The notes under the pieces were generated by a model. That model was given only the letters and a program-made list of their open reading frames with translations, did not search any database and had not been told where the DNA came from. Positions 47,388-55,560 of a stretch of 64,000 nucleotides of DNA are shown piece after piece; within the stretch, counting starts at the first letter, position 1, and each line of letters begins with the position of its first letter. Both the position numbers and the translations under genes were made by a program. This DNA is from Lachnospiraceae bacterium (GTDB lineage: Bacteria > Bacillota > Clostridia > Lachnospirales > Lachnospiraceae): the NCBI GenBank assembly GCA_019423745.1, contig JAHZAV010000006.1, forward strand, positions 1 to 64,000. The letters are read 5' to 3'.

Positions 47388-47416
47388 ATTGTACTAAAAA
47401 AAATCTATTTTTACAA
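47388..47416 (-). promoter_or_regulatory. Promoter of the EF-G paralogue
   Basis: On the minus strand TTGTAA (47411-47416), 17-bp spacer, TACAAT (47388-47393), 38 bp upstream of the ATG. Confidence 0.6.
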
Positions 47417-47518
47417 CTATTTCATGCACATTTTACAAAATATTAGCCAGTATTAATATACAATTCTGTCTTGATCCACATTTTTTCTATTCCGTCAGAC
47501 TTAAATAGCCTCCTTTCT

Positions 47519-47547
47519 TTGACAAGTTCTTATGGAAATAGTAAAAT
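47519..47547 (+). promoter_or_regulatory. Promoter of tyrA-aroA
   Basis: TTGACA (47519-47524, perfect), 17-bp spacer, TAAAAT (47542-47547). A further TATAAT at 47578-47583 has only a weak -35 (TTGTGC) and may be a second start. I see no T-box leader between these and the tyrA start. Confidence 0.6.
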
Positions 47548-47610
47548 TTAGTTAATTGTGCTAAAACAATTTTAACTTATAATAGCCAGCAGAGAGGATA
47601 CGAATGACTT

Positions 47611-48747
47611 ATGAATGTATTTACAGAAACTATTTCACCTACAACTGTTACACCCCGAAAAAAAATAGGTTTTATCGGACTGGGACTGATTGGTGGTTCC
47701 ATTGCACGGGCAATCAAACAATATTATCCTGACTATACAATCACAGCATTTGATAAAAACAAAGAAACACTGGCACTTGCCACGCAGGAATCTATCATCG
47801 ATGTAGCTGCCGTTCATATTGACGACAGTTTTCGCGGATGTGACTATATTTTCCTTTGTGCTCCCGTTTCCTATAATAATGCTTATCTCAAACAGATTGC
47901 ATGCTATCTGGAAGATGGATGTATTCTGACAGATGTAGGCAGTGTTAAGACCAGTATCCATCAAGAAATCGAAAAATTAAAATTAGAAAAATATTTTATT
48001 GGAGGCCATCCAATGGCTGGATCCGAAAAAAGTGGATATGCAAACTCCAAGGCAATGCTTATTGAAAATGCCTATTATATTTTGACTCCTACCTCTGAAA
48101 TACCTGAAAAGAGCATTACGGAATTTCGAGATTTCCTTGAAAGTCTGAAAGCATTACCAATTGTACTTAATTATCACCTTCATGACCAAATCACCGCTGC
48201 AATCAGCCATCTGCCCCATATTATAGCCTCCAGCCTTGTCTGCCTGGTTCGGGACACTGATACGACAGATGAACTGATGAAACAGCTGGCTGCCGGTGGA
48301 TTTAAGGATATTACCCGAATTGCCTCCTCGTCCCCTACGATGTGGCAACACATTTGTCTCAAAAACAAAGAAAATATTTCTCATATTCTGGAACAATATA
48401 TTTCTATGTTAAAACAGGCAAAAGCAGCTGTAGATCAAGGGGATGAGCAGGCTCTTTACCACCTGTTTGACAGTTCACGGAATTACCGGAACTCCATCCC
48501 CGACGGATCATCAGGTCCCATTAAAAAAATATTTGCCGTATACTGCGACATCATTGATGAGGCTGGCGGAATTGCAACCATTGCAACCATTCTCGCTTCC
48601 AATAATATTAACCTGAAAAATATCGGTATCATTCACAACAGAGAATTCGAAGAAGGGGTTCTGCGAATAGAGTTTTATGATGATGCTTCCTCCCGGAAGG
48701 CATCGGAACTTCTGCAGAAATACAGGTATATTGTTTATGAACGTTAA
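47611..48747 (+). CDS. tyrA: Prephenate dehydrogenase with ACT domain
   Basis: Oxidative decarboxylation of prephenate to 4-hydroxyphenylpyruvate for tyrosine synthesis. The 378-aa protein has an N-terminal Rossmann fold (KKIGFIGLGLIGGSIARAIK, from about residue 17) and GGHPMAGSEKSG. A C-terminal ACT-like regulatory domain starts near residue 300 (IIDEAGGIATIATILASNNI), a likely site for tyrosine feedback. The first 16 residues are poorly conserved, so the true start could be later. The 3' end overlaps aroA by 11 bp. Confidence 0.95.
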   Translation: MNVFTETISPTTVTPRKKIGFIGLGLIGGSIARAIKQYYPDYTITAFDKNKETLALATQESIIDVAAVHIDDSFRGCDYIFLCAPVSYNNAYLKQIACYLEDGCILTDVGSVKTSIHQEIEKLKLEKYFIGGHPMAGSEKSGYANSKAMLIENAYYILTPTSEIPEKSITEFRDFLESLKALPIVLNYHLHDQITAAISHLPHIIASSLVCLVRDTDTTDELMKQLAAGGFKDITRIASSSPTMWQHICLKNKENISHILEQYISMLKQAKAAVDQGDEQALYHLFDSSRNYRNSIPDGSSGPIKKIFAVYCDIIDEAGGIATIATILASNNINLKNIGIIHNREFEEGVLRIEFYDDASSRKASELLQKYRYIVYER

Positions 48748-50098
48748 ACAAAACTATAGTAAAGTTATCACTCCCATGGAACAGCCCCTGACTGGAACGA
48801 TCCGTGTTCCAGGCGACAAATCAATTTCCCACCGCGCTGTAATGCTGGGAGCCATCGCAAAGGGAACTACAAGAATCCAGGGGTTTCTGTCCGGCGCCGA
48901 TTGTCTGTCTACCATAGAATGTTTTCAAGAAATGGGAATCCATATAGAATATACAAACTCTTCCAGTACAGACTCTGATACTCCCTTATCCCCACAGGTC
49001 CTAGTACACGGGAAGGGACTACACGGCCTAAAGCAGCCGAAAAATCCTTTGTACACCGGCAATAGCGGAACGACTACCCGACTAATATCCGGCATTTTAG
49101 CCGGGCAGAACTTCAGCAGCATTTTATCGGGAGATGATTCTTTAAACCAGCGCCCAATGAGACGAATTATAGAACCACTCTCTCAAATGGGAGCTTCAAT
49201 TGAAAGCATTCATGACAATGGCTGTGCTCCACTTCGAGTTTCACCAGGACATCTCCATGGAATACATTATCACTCAAATGTGGCTTCTGCACAGGTAAAA
49301 TCAGCCATCCTTCTGGCCGGGTTATATGCAGATTCCCCAACAGAAGTAACTGAACCTGCCCTTTCCAGAAATCATACAGAATCCATGCTTTCAAGTTTTG
49401 GGGCATCTATCTCTTCCCATCAGCTGGAAGACGGCTCCTGGAGTGCATCCATTTTGCCTTGTGAAGAACTCTTTGCCCAGGAAATCCAAATTCCCGGAGA
49501 TATTTCCTCAGCGGCTTATTTTATTGCTGCTGCCCTTTTAATCCCAGGTTCTCACCTTCTTATAAAAGATACCGGAATCAATTCCACCCGGGCCGGCATT
49601 CTAAAAATATGCCGAAAAATGGGAGCCGATATTACCTGCCTCAATGAAAGACTCTGCGCCGGTGAACCTATTGCCGATTTACTGGTTAATTTCTCATCTC
49701 TACAGGGTACAAATATCAGTGGCAGCGATATTCCAACGCTTATTGATGAAATTCCCATAATCGCTGTACTTGCAGCATACGCCCAGGGAACAACCGTAAT
49801 TTCCGATGCTGCAGAACTGAAAGTAAAAGAAACAGACCGGATTGCCACCATCACCCGCGGCCTTCAGGCTATGGGAGCTGATGTCATCCCTACCGATGAC
49901 GGTATGATTATCCATGGCGGCAAACCTTTAAACGGGGCCTCAATTGACAGCTATCTTGATCATCGAATCGCTATGGCATTCTCTATTGCTGGTCTAGCTG
50001 CCCAAGGTAAGACCACCATACAAAACGCACAGTGTGTAGAAGTTTCTTATCCCGGCTTTTTTGATCATATATGCAACTGGGGACGTAACACTTTTTAA
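48737..50098 (+). CDS. aroA: 3-phosphoshikimate 1-carboxyvinyltransferase (EPSP synthase)
   Basis: Joins phosphoenolpyruvate and shikimate 3-phosphate. The 453-aa protein contains RVPGDKSISHRAVMLGAIA, the PEP-site motif GNSGTTTRL, and KETDRIATITRGL. It is about 20 aa longer than typical because of a Ser/Thr-rich insertion near residues 72-88 (SSSTDSDTPLSP). The start at 48737 (MNVKQNYSKVITPMEQP) overlaps tyrA by 11 bp, so translation is coupled. Its last eight residues (CNWGRNTF) are encoded inside a palindromic repeat. Confidence 0.96.
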   Translation: MNVKQNYSKVITPMEQPLTGTIRVPGDKSISHRAVMLGAIAKGTTRIQGFLSGADCLSTIECFQEMGIHIEYTNSSSTDSDTPLSPQVLVHGKGLHGLKQPKNPLYTGNSGTTTRLISGILAGQNFSSILSGDDSLNQRPMRRIIEPLSQMGASIESIHDNGCAPLRVSPGHLHGIHYHSNVASAQVKSAILLAGLYADSPTEVTEPALSRNHTESMLSSFGASISSHQLEDGSWSASILPCEELFAQEIQIPGDISSAAYFIAAALLIPGSHLLIKDTGINSTRAGILKICRKMGADITCLNERLCAGEPIADLLVNFSSLQGTNISGSDIPTLIDEIPIIAVLAAYAQGTTVISDAAELKVKETDRIATITRGLQAMGADVIPTDDGMIIHGGKPLNGASIDSYLDHRIAMAFSIAGLAAQGKTTIQNAQCVEVSYPGFFDHICNWGRNTF

Positions 50099-50122
50099 AA
50101 GTGTTACGTCCCCAGTTGCATA
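50070..50122. repeat. Palindromic element over the aroA 3' end (REP-like)
   Basis: A perfect 53-nt palindrome: 26-bp arms around one central base, with arm core GGGGACGTAACACTTTT. It contains the aroA stop codon (TAA at 50096-50098). It shares GGGACGTAAC and the flank TTGCA with 24452-24494. There is no T-run, so it is probably a repeat element that can also end or protect the mRNA. Confidence 0.75.
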
Positions 50123-50163
50123 AAGTGGTGGGTAAAAATGACACAAGCCCTGTAATTTTTTGA

Positions 50164-51336
50164 TTAATAGTATTTCACTGTGACACTTTTCCCCAAATGT
50201 TCTGCGCATTCTTTCAACTGTTCTACAAGATTCATACGAACGCTCAAATCAAATGGCAGGTTGGAACTTTGGTGTGCCGGGTTTAATGATTTTCCTACAA
50301 ACAAGTGAAGATCTGTACATTCTTCTATTAAAAGTTTGGCCAGCTTGGCAGCTCCGCTTTTTCCGTCCAGTTCATCGAAAAATTTTTCATCAAAGTCATC
50401 CTGCTCGTACCTTTTCAAAAGTCCCAATGCCTTACCAATGGTAAGCACTCCTTCGGTCACAAGATCCAGCCCTTCTATTGTTGCTGTGGGCGGGACATTG
50501 GGATCTGCATAATCCAATGAAGTAACAATTTCTTTTTTTAAAACCCTGGCTGCAATATTGGCGCTGGTACCTCCACAAACGACTTTCTTTCCTTCATTCT
50601 TCATAAAATCATGAATGACTTGTTCATCATCTTCTTTATTAGTAGGCGGTCCGGTAAAAATATTTACAATTCTGCGCTCGATCACACGGGTGACTGCTAC
50701 TGTCGTATCGTCTCCCGGCTTTTCTCCGTACAGTTCGAAACATGCCTGGGACAACATTGCTGCAAGTCTGGATGCAGACAATGTTTCTTTGGTACATTTC
50801 AACGTGTATTCCGCCATACTTTCCCAAGTCCATCCAAAGTTCAAAAGTTCTCCCACTCCCGCATAAATTACACCATCGCTCATCAGTACAAAACAGTCAT
50901 TTAACTGTACCTGAAAACGATATTCCCGGATCTTCTTGTCCTCGATCATTCTCTCCTCGTATGGATAATCCACTATTTTTCTATCTCTTATAAAAACGCA
51001 GGAAGGATTATCAAATTCCACCAAATACGCATTCCCATCATGAAAAATCTGGAGAATGCTAAAAGTCGCATAGGCAACTTCCCTCACTTTACAAACCGGA
51101 AGTGTGCGGGCAATGGTCTCTACACAGGAATCAATGGCTGCTCCATTCAAAAACATGGTTCCTAAAATTTTCGATGTCAGAGTAGCCAGAATATTAGCCT
51201 TTACGCCGCTTCCCATACCATCCGCCAGAATCACAATATCAGAATCCTGCGTTTTAAGGATCTCGACCTTATCCCCACACAATTCCTCATGGTGCTTATT
51301 TAGACTCTTCCACGCGATATCAACACGAACGCTCAT
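50164..51336 (-). CDS. SpoIIE/PP2C-family serine phosphatase linked to sensory hydrogenase
   Basis: A 390-aa protein. The PP2C/SpoIIE catalytic domain covers about residues 1-220, with metal-binding motifs VILADGMGSG, CFVLMSDGVIYAGVGEL and EKPGDDTTVAVTRV. The remaining ~170 residues (KVVCGGTSANIAARVLKKEI) form a separate uncharacterised domain. There are no membrane segments, unlike true sporulation SpoIIE. It starts at 51336 after GAGGAAG, 1 bp past the HydS1 stop, so the two are almost certainly coexpressed. It probably dephosphorylates a serine/threonine target in response to HydS1; the target is unknown. Confidence 0.88.
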   Translation of the reverse strand: MSVRVDIAWKSLNKHHEELCGDKVEILKTQDSDIVILADGMGSGVKANILATLTSKILGTMFLNGAAIDSCVETIARTLPVCKVREVAYATFSILQIFHDGNAYLVEFDNPSCVFIRDRKIVDYPYEERMIEDKKIREYRFQVQLNDCFVLMSDGVIYAGVGELLNFGWTWESMAEYTLKCTKETLSASRLAAMLSQACFELYGEKPGDDTTVAVTRVIERRIVNIFTGPPTNKEDDEQVIHDFMKNEGKKVVCGGTSANIAARVLKKEIVTSLDYADPNVPPTATIEGLDLVTEGVLTIGKALGLLKRYEQDDFDEKFFDELDGKSGAAKLAKLLIEECTDLHLFVGKSLNPAHQSSNLPFDLSVRMNLVEQLKECAEHLGKSVTVKYY

Positions 51337-51337
51337 A

Positions 51338-53056
51338 TTATTCTTCCTCTTCAAATAAAATGGAATCTCTAAGCTTAGACAGCGTCACCTTCGTTTCTGC
51401 CGTTGTCTCGCCAAGCAACCCTGCTATTTCCTGTGCAACCATCATCTGTTTGTCAATAACCTTCTGGGCCATCTCTACGGTTTCCATTTTCAAATGGTAA
51501 TGCTGTTCCCTCGCCTTCTCTTCTTTTGTCACATCCTGATACGTCACAAGAACGGACTCTAAATGTTCAATGTAAATTATGCTCTCTACCACCATCATTC
51601 CGGAAGCATCCAAACTAATTTTTTTCCGTATAATCTGCTCTTTTGTATCTAACACCTGAACAATATCTTCCGGCTCAATAAACTCAAATATATATCTCTC
51701 CAACGCCTCTTCCCTGGATATTCCCAGCATCTTCTGTGCTTTTTTGTTGCATTCTCGAATACGAAGCTCTTTATCAATAATCAGTATCATACTGGGTGTC
51801 ACATCCATGACAATATTGGACATGGATTCTGCCTGCGCAACTGCATACGGCAGGCACATCCCAATCTCAGCTTTTTTCTGAAAAACAGCCTCTGCCTTAG
51901 CCCGACAGCTGGGATATCCACATGCTCCACAGTTCAGCTCATCTGCCTTCGTATATTTTCCCATGGCATGTAAAACTTCCACCATCTGCTCTTCTGTAGG
52001 TATTTTGTCAATTACACGGCGATCCATAAATATCTTTTCCATCGCCACACCGCTACCGTCAATTTCGCTTGCTTCATCACGATACACTGCCTGATCTTCT
52101 ACATCCATCTTTGCCCTTACTACAGAACGCTGCCATTTGTCAGATGCCGGGCCTTTGATGCAGCCGCCTTCACAGACATTTACTTCAAAAAAGCAGTTCT
52201 CAATCTCTTGTTTTTTCAATTCATCAAAAAGTTCGATGCAGGAAGTAAGGCCATCCACAGAAACTTTATAGTAATTATCCTCCACAGAACTTGCCTGAAT
52301 GGATTTAATAATTCCTCCTCCCACGGGATATAGCTGATTTACCTTCGGACTTGGATTACCAAGAGGCTCGCTTGGGCATTCTTTCAGATTGATCCCTTCC
52401 TTTTCCCACCATTTAACGATCTCTTCAAAGGTCAGGATGGCATCAATGGCTCCACTTACTCTTTCATCCCCTTCTGCTTCTTCTTTTTTAGCAATACAGG
52501 GGCCTAAAAACACCACTTTTACATCATCTCCGTAAATCTGACGGATCAGACGTCCATGAGCAATCATAGGGGATACCACAGGAGCCATCAAAGGAACCAA
52601 TTCCGGATAATATTTCTCAATCAGATCATTCACACTTGGGCAGCAGGTTGTAATGATATTGGTCATCTTTCCTTCTTTTAAAAGCCGGCGATATTCCTTC
52701 GTCACCAGGGCCGCACCTTCTGCTGTCTCCCTCACATCATAAAAGCCAAGTTTCTTTAATGCTGCAACCACCTGTCCCGGTTTGTCATAGTCCAACACAC
52801 CCAGATAAGAGGGGGCAATAGAAACAATCACTTTCATATTCTGCCGCAGATAACCGATAACCCGATCCATATCACTTGCAAATTTCTTGGCATTCTGAGG
52901 ACAGACTTCCAGACAATGTCCGCAATTGATGCAGTGATCTTTCATAATGTGGGCCTGCGCATTCTGCACCGAGATAGCTTTTACCTCGCAGTGGCGCACA
53001 CATTTATAACAATGTCTGCAGCTTGCATCCTTAAAATCTATGACCCGCATTTTCAT
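51338..53056 (-). CDS. hydS: Sensory [FeFe]-hydrogenase-like protein with PAS domain (HydS1)
   Basis: 572 aa, cytoplasmic. Two N-terminal [4Fe-4S] motifs (Cys13/16/19/23 and 42/45/48/52) are followed by an H-cluster domain. L1 is TTCCP (Cys138, Cys139), L2 is LGPCIAKKE (Cys187) and L3 is EVNVCEGGC (Cys295, Cys299), so the proton-relay Cys and all four cluster ligands are present. The Trp of L1 and the Met residues of L2 and L3 are replaced (V, G, N), as expected of sensory forms. Next come an extra cluster motif (CGACGYPSC, about residues 385-393) and a C-terminal PAS domain (about 425-520). It likely senses H2 or redox state and signals to the adjoining phosphatase. It overlaps the small [2Fe-2S] gene by 4 bp. 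Confidence 0.9.
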   Translation of the reverse strand: MKMRVIDFKDASCRHCYKCVRHCEVKAISVQNAQAHIMKDHCINCGHCLEVCPQNAKKFASDMDRVIGYLRQNMKVIVSIAPSYLGVLDYDKPGQVVAALKKLGFYDVRETAEGAALVTKEYRRLLKEGKMTNIITTCCPSVNDLIEKYYPELVPLMAPVVSPMIAHGRLIRQIYGDDVKVVFLGPCIAKKEEAEGDERVSGAIDAILTFEEIVKWWEKEGINLKECPSEPLGNPSPKVNQLYPVGGGIIKSIQASSVEDNYYKVSVDGLTSCIELFDELKKQEIENCFFEVNVCEGGCIKGPASDKWQRSVVRAKMDVEDQAVYRDEASEIDGSGVAMEKIFMDRRVIDKIPTEEQMVEVLHAMGKYTKADELNCGACGYPSCRAKAEAVFQKKAEIGMCLPYAVAQAESMSNIVMDVTPSMILIIDKELRIRECNKKAQKMLGISREEALERYIFEFIEPEDIVQVLDTKEQIIRKKISLDASGMMVVESIIYIEHLESVLVTYQDVTKEEKAREQHYHLKMETVEMAQKVIDKQMMVAQEIAGLLGETTAETKVTLSKLRDSILFEEEE

Positions 53057-53292
53057 TCCTCCTTTCGTATTGTCTTAAAAAAGAAATCATCCACCTCTTC
53101 TGGTCCGATACGGTAAACCTCGTCATCCACCTTTACACTGACCTTCCGGGAACATGCTCCCATACAAAAGGAACCTCCTAACTCAATCTGTGCATCCATT
53201 CCTTGTTCTTTAACCAACTCCTGCATCCTTTTAACCACAGCCTCTGATCCGCGCAGATGACAGGAACTACCAATACAAATTTTAATTTTCAT
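53053..53292 (-). CDS. Small thioredoxin-like [2Fe-2S] protein
   Basis: 79 aa. Cys6, Cys11, Cys43 and Cys47 have the C-x4-C and C-x3-C spacing of the thioredoxin-like ferredoxin fold (NuoE C-terminal type). It is probably an electron carrier or docking partner for HydS1, whose start it overlaps by ATGA. I start at 53292 (MKIKICIGSSCHLRG) after AGGGGG; the longer frame runs into the promoter. It is the first gene of the hydS1-phosphatase operon. Confidence 0.88.
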   Translation of the reverse strand: MKIKICIGSSCHLRGSEAVVKRMQELVKEQGMDAQIELGGSFCMGACSRKVSVKVDDEVYRIGPEEVDDFFFKTIRKEE

Positions 53293-53327
53293 CCTGTATC
53301 CCCCTTTATTTTCCGGGCTTTTATCAT

Positions 53328-53356
53328 AGTATATCATCCGGTTTTCCTGCCTGCAA
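53328..53356 (-). promoter_or_regulatory. Promoter of the [2Fe-2S]-hydS1-phosphatase operon
   Basis: On the minus strand TTGCAG (53351-53356), 17-bp spacer, TATACT (53328-53333), 36 bp upstream of the start at 53292. Confidence 0.6.
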
Positions 53357-53399
53357 TGGAAATAAACATATCCTCCGCAATAATAACGCCTGGCATGAC

Positions 53400-53428
53400 T
53401 TGCTTTTTAATATATTAAGATTTACAAT
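53400..53428 (+). promoter_or_regulatory. Promoter of the capA-like gene
   Basis: TTGCTT (53400-53405), 17-bp spacer, TACAAT (53423-53428), 60 bp upstream of the ATG at 53488. It is divergent from the hydS1 operon promoter. Confidence 0.55.
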
Positions 53429-53487
53429 AAAATCAATTGAAAAAATGCACGGGATATACCTGTGTCAGTACAAAAGAGGTGGGGAAT

Positions 53488-54834
53488 ATGTCAGACTTTA
53501 GACATCAAAAAAGAAATCATAAAAGAAGAACGCGAAAACATCTATTAAGCGGAAATTTACCATTTTATGCTGGTGTATTTGCCAGTATCGCTATGGCTAT
53601 CCTAGTCTCCGGACTTTTATCCGTCTATTTCCCTACTGCAAAAGAAAAAACAAAAAATGAACCAAAAGCAGTAGAAGTATCTTCTAATACAGAACCTACT
53701 CAAAAATCAGCTTCCATTACCTATACAGCCGCCGGAGATATCATTCTTCACAAACCATTTTTAGAATCTCCTGTATACTTAAATACTGAAAACGGAACCT
53801 ATGATTATACTTCCATTTTCACATACTGCGAGGATCTTTTAGCCGATTCCGACTTTGCTTCTGTCACATTCGAAGGGGCTTTTGTAGATGGAAGCACAGG
53901 TTACAGTGGATATCCTATGTTCCAGGGACCTGACGCTCTGGCAGATGCTCTTACTGCAACTGGCATTGATATGGTCAATCTTGCCAGCAACCATGTTTAT
54001 GACGCTGCTGAAGAAGGGTTCCTTCGCACAATGGACGTTGTAAAACAGAAAAATATGCTTCCATGCGGTATCCGCTCTTCCGAAGAAGAAAAACCCTATA
54101 CCGTCCAGAACATAAACGGTATTAAAGTAGGGATTATAAGCTATGTCTATGAAACAACCGAAGAAGGAGGAACTCCGTCCATCAACGGTATTCCCCTGTC
54201 TGATCATGCCCAAACTCTCATCAACTCTTTCAATTACAACGATCTGGATCCTTTCTATACTGAGGTGGAATCTTCCTTGAAAGCAATGGAAGAAGAAGGA
54301 GCTGAATACATCATTGCTTATATGCATTGGGGAACAGAATATCAAACAAAGCAATCTACTCAACAAGAGGAGATTGCACAAAAATTGTGCGATCTTGGAA
54401 TCGATGCTCTGATCGGCAGCCATCCCCATGTAATCCAGCCAGTTGATCTTCTTACAAGTTCTGATGGAAAACATCAGATGGTATGTGCCTATGCCATCGG
54501 TAATTTTCTTTCCAATCAGCAAAAAGAATATATGCAGGCAGAAATGCCCACAGGTGAAACCGAGGATGGATATGTGCTCAGTCTTTCTATTGAAAGAAAT
54601 AAAAAAGGTGATGTTTCTTTAACAGATGCTTCTTTCACCCCCACCTGGGTCTATCGCTTTGATAATACCGGTGCACAGTTTTACATCTTACCTGTAAATG
54701 ACCCCGCTGCTTTAGAAACTACAACCGGCATTTCTGGTATTTCTTCTGAAGCCCAGGAGTCTGCTGATCGCACCGGGGCCATCATTAATGAGGGAGTTAA
54801 GAAAGTAAAGGACGCCCTTCCTATTCAAAGTTAA
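53488..54834 (+). CDS. CapA family protein (poly-gamma-glutamate synthesis-type metallophosphatase)
   Basis: 448 aa. A basic N-terminus (HQKRNHKRRTRKH) and one membrane segment (about residues 25-47) anchor an extracytoplasmic PGA_cap domain with TYTAAGDIILHKP, MVNLASNHVYDAAEEG, YMHWGTEY and IGSHPHVIQPVD, the metal-binding motifs of this calcineurin-like family. There is no capB or capC nearby, so polyglutamate synthesis is not implied; a wall-related hydrolase role is possible. The start is set by AGGTGGGG. It interrupts the hydrogenase-related genes and seems unrelated. Confidence 0.88.
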   Translation: MSDFRHQKRNHKRRTRKHLLSGNLPFYAGVFASIAMAILVSGLLSVYFPTAKEKTKNEPKAVEVSSNTEPTQKSASITYTAAGDIILHKPFLESPVYLNTENGTYDYTSIFTYCEDLLADSDFASVTFEGAFVDGSTGYSGYPMFQGPDALADALTATGIDMVNLASNHVYDAAEEGFLRTMDVVKQKNMLPCGIRSSEEEKPYTVQNINGIKVGIISYVYETTEEGGTPSINGIPLSDHAQTLINSFNYNDLDPFYTEVESSLKAMEEEGAEYIIAYMHWGTEYQTKQSTQQEEIAQKLCDLGIDALIGSHPHVIQPVDLLTSSDGKHQMVCAYAIGNFLSNQQKEYMQAEMPTGETEDGYVLSLSIERNKKGDVSLTDASFTPTWVYRFDNTGAQFYILPVNDPAALETTTGISGISSEAQESADRTGAIINEGVKKVKDALPIQS

Positions 54835-54839
54835 ACGGC

Positions 54840-55487
54840 CTAAAGGCAGCCGTACAGTTCTTCTACGGATTCTACAATATAGTCTGCTCCGGCTGCCTCC
54901 AACTCTTCTCTGCTTCCATATCCATACAACACCCCCATGCTGTCCAGCTTATTTTCTTTCGCCCCCTGGATATCGTGCTTTCGGTCGCCAACCATTAACA
55001 CCTGACTGTTATCTGTGATTCCACACTGTTTCAGGGCGTAAGCAATAACTTCCCCTTTCTTCACACGCTTTTCATCCATGGTAGCACCGGAAACAAAATC
55101 AAAATAACCAGCCAGATGAAAGTATTCCAAAATCTGTTTTGCAAAAAATTCCGGCTTTGAGGTAGCCATAATAAGGTGCTTTTTATCTGCCTTTATTTTT
55201 CTTAACACCTCTTCTATTCCTGGGTACAGTTTATTTTCCAACATTCCCTTTTGACTGTAATATTCCCGATAAAATCGGATTCCCTCTTTCGCCTCATGGG
55301 CAGAAAACCCGTAAAACTCCTGAAAAGAATCTGCCAGCGGAGGACCAATAAATCGATATAATTTTCTTCGGTCTCTTTCCTCTATTCCAAATTTTTTCAA
55401 CGCATACATCACTGAATTTGTGATTCCCTCTCCCGGATCCGTCACAGTACCATCCAAATCAAACAAAATATATTTGTAGCTCTTCAT
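54840..55487 (-). CDS. HAD-family hydrolase, phosphoglycolate phosphatase-like
   Basis: A 215-aa haloacid-dehalogenase phosphatase. Motif I is FDLDGTVTDPG, motif II MATSKPE, and motifs III/IV are the Lys near KKGEVI and MVGDRKHDIQGAKEN; a small helical cap follows motif I. It is likely a PGP/PpaX-type phosphatase. I start at 55487, where GGGAGG is 4 nt upstream. The Shine-Dalgarno sits immediately after the hydA terminator hairpin, so expression may depend on readthrough. Confidence 0.9.
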   Translation of the reverse strand: MKSYKYILFDLDGTVTDPGEGITNSVMYALKKFGIEERDRRKLYRFIGPPLADSFQEFYGFSAHEAKEGIRFYREYYSQKGMLENKLYPGIEEVLRKIKADKKHLIMATSKPEFFAKQILEYFHLAGYFDFVSGATMDEKRVKKGEVIAYALKQCGITDNSQVLMVGDRKHDIQGAKENKLDSMGVLYGYGSREELEAAGADYIVESVEELYGCL

Positions 55488-55500
55488 TTTACCTCCCAAA

Positions 55501-55536
55501 AATCCCGGAGACGACATAATTTTCGCCTCCGGGATT
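55501..55536 (-). terminator. Terminator of the hydCDBA operon
   Basis: AATCCCGGAG pairs with CTCCGGGATT, extended through CGA/TCG with one mismatch and a short loop, and is followed on the minus strand by TTTTT. It begins 24 nt after the hydA stop. Confidence 0.8.
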
Positions 55537-55560
55537 TGATACTCCTATTTAATTTCCCCG

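Noticed and set aside
47417..47610. Possible tyrosine T-box or attenuator before tyrA
   Set aside because: The region holds promoter-like elements but no T-box core sequence and no terminator/antiterminator pair.
50164..51336. Phosphatase as the sporulation protein SpoIIE
   Set aside because: It lacks the ten N-terminal membrane segments of SpoIIE and is cotranscribed with HydS1, so only the catalytic domain family is shared.
53437..54834. CapA-like gene as part of the hydrogen circuit
   Set aside because: It has its own promoter, the opposite strand to its neighbours and an envelope-directed domain, so I treat it as an unrelated insertion between the hydrogenase units.
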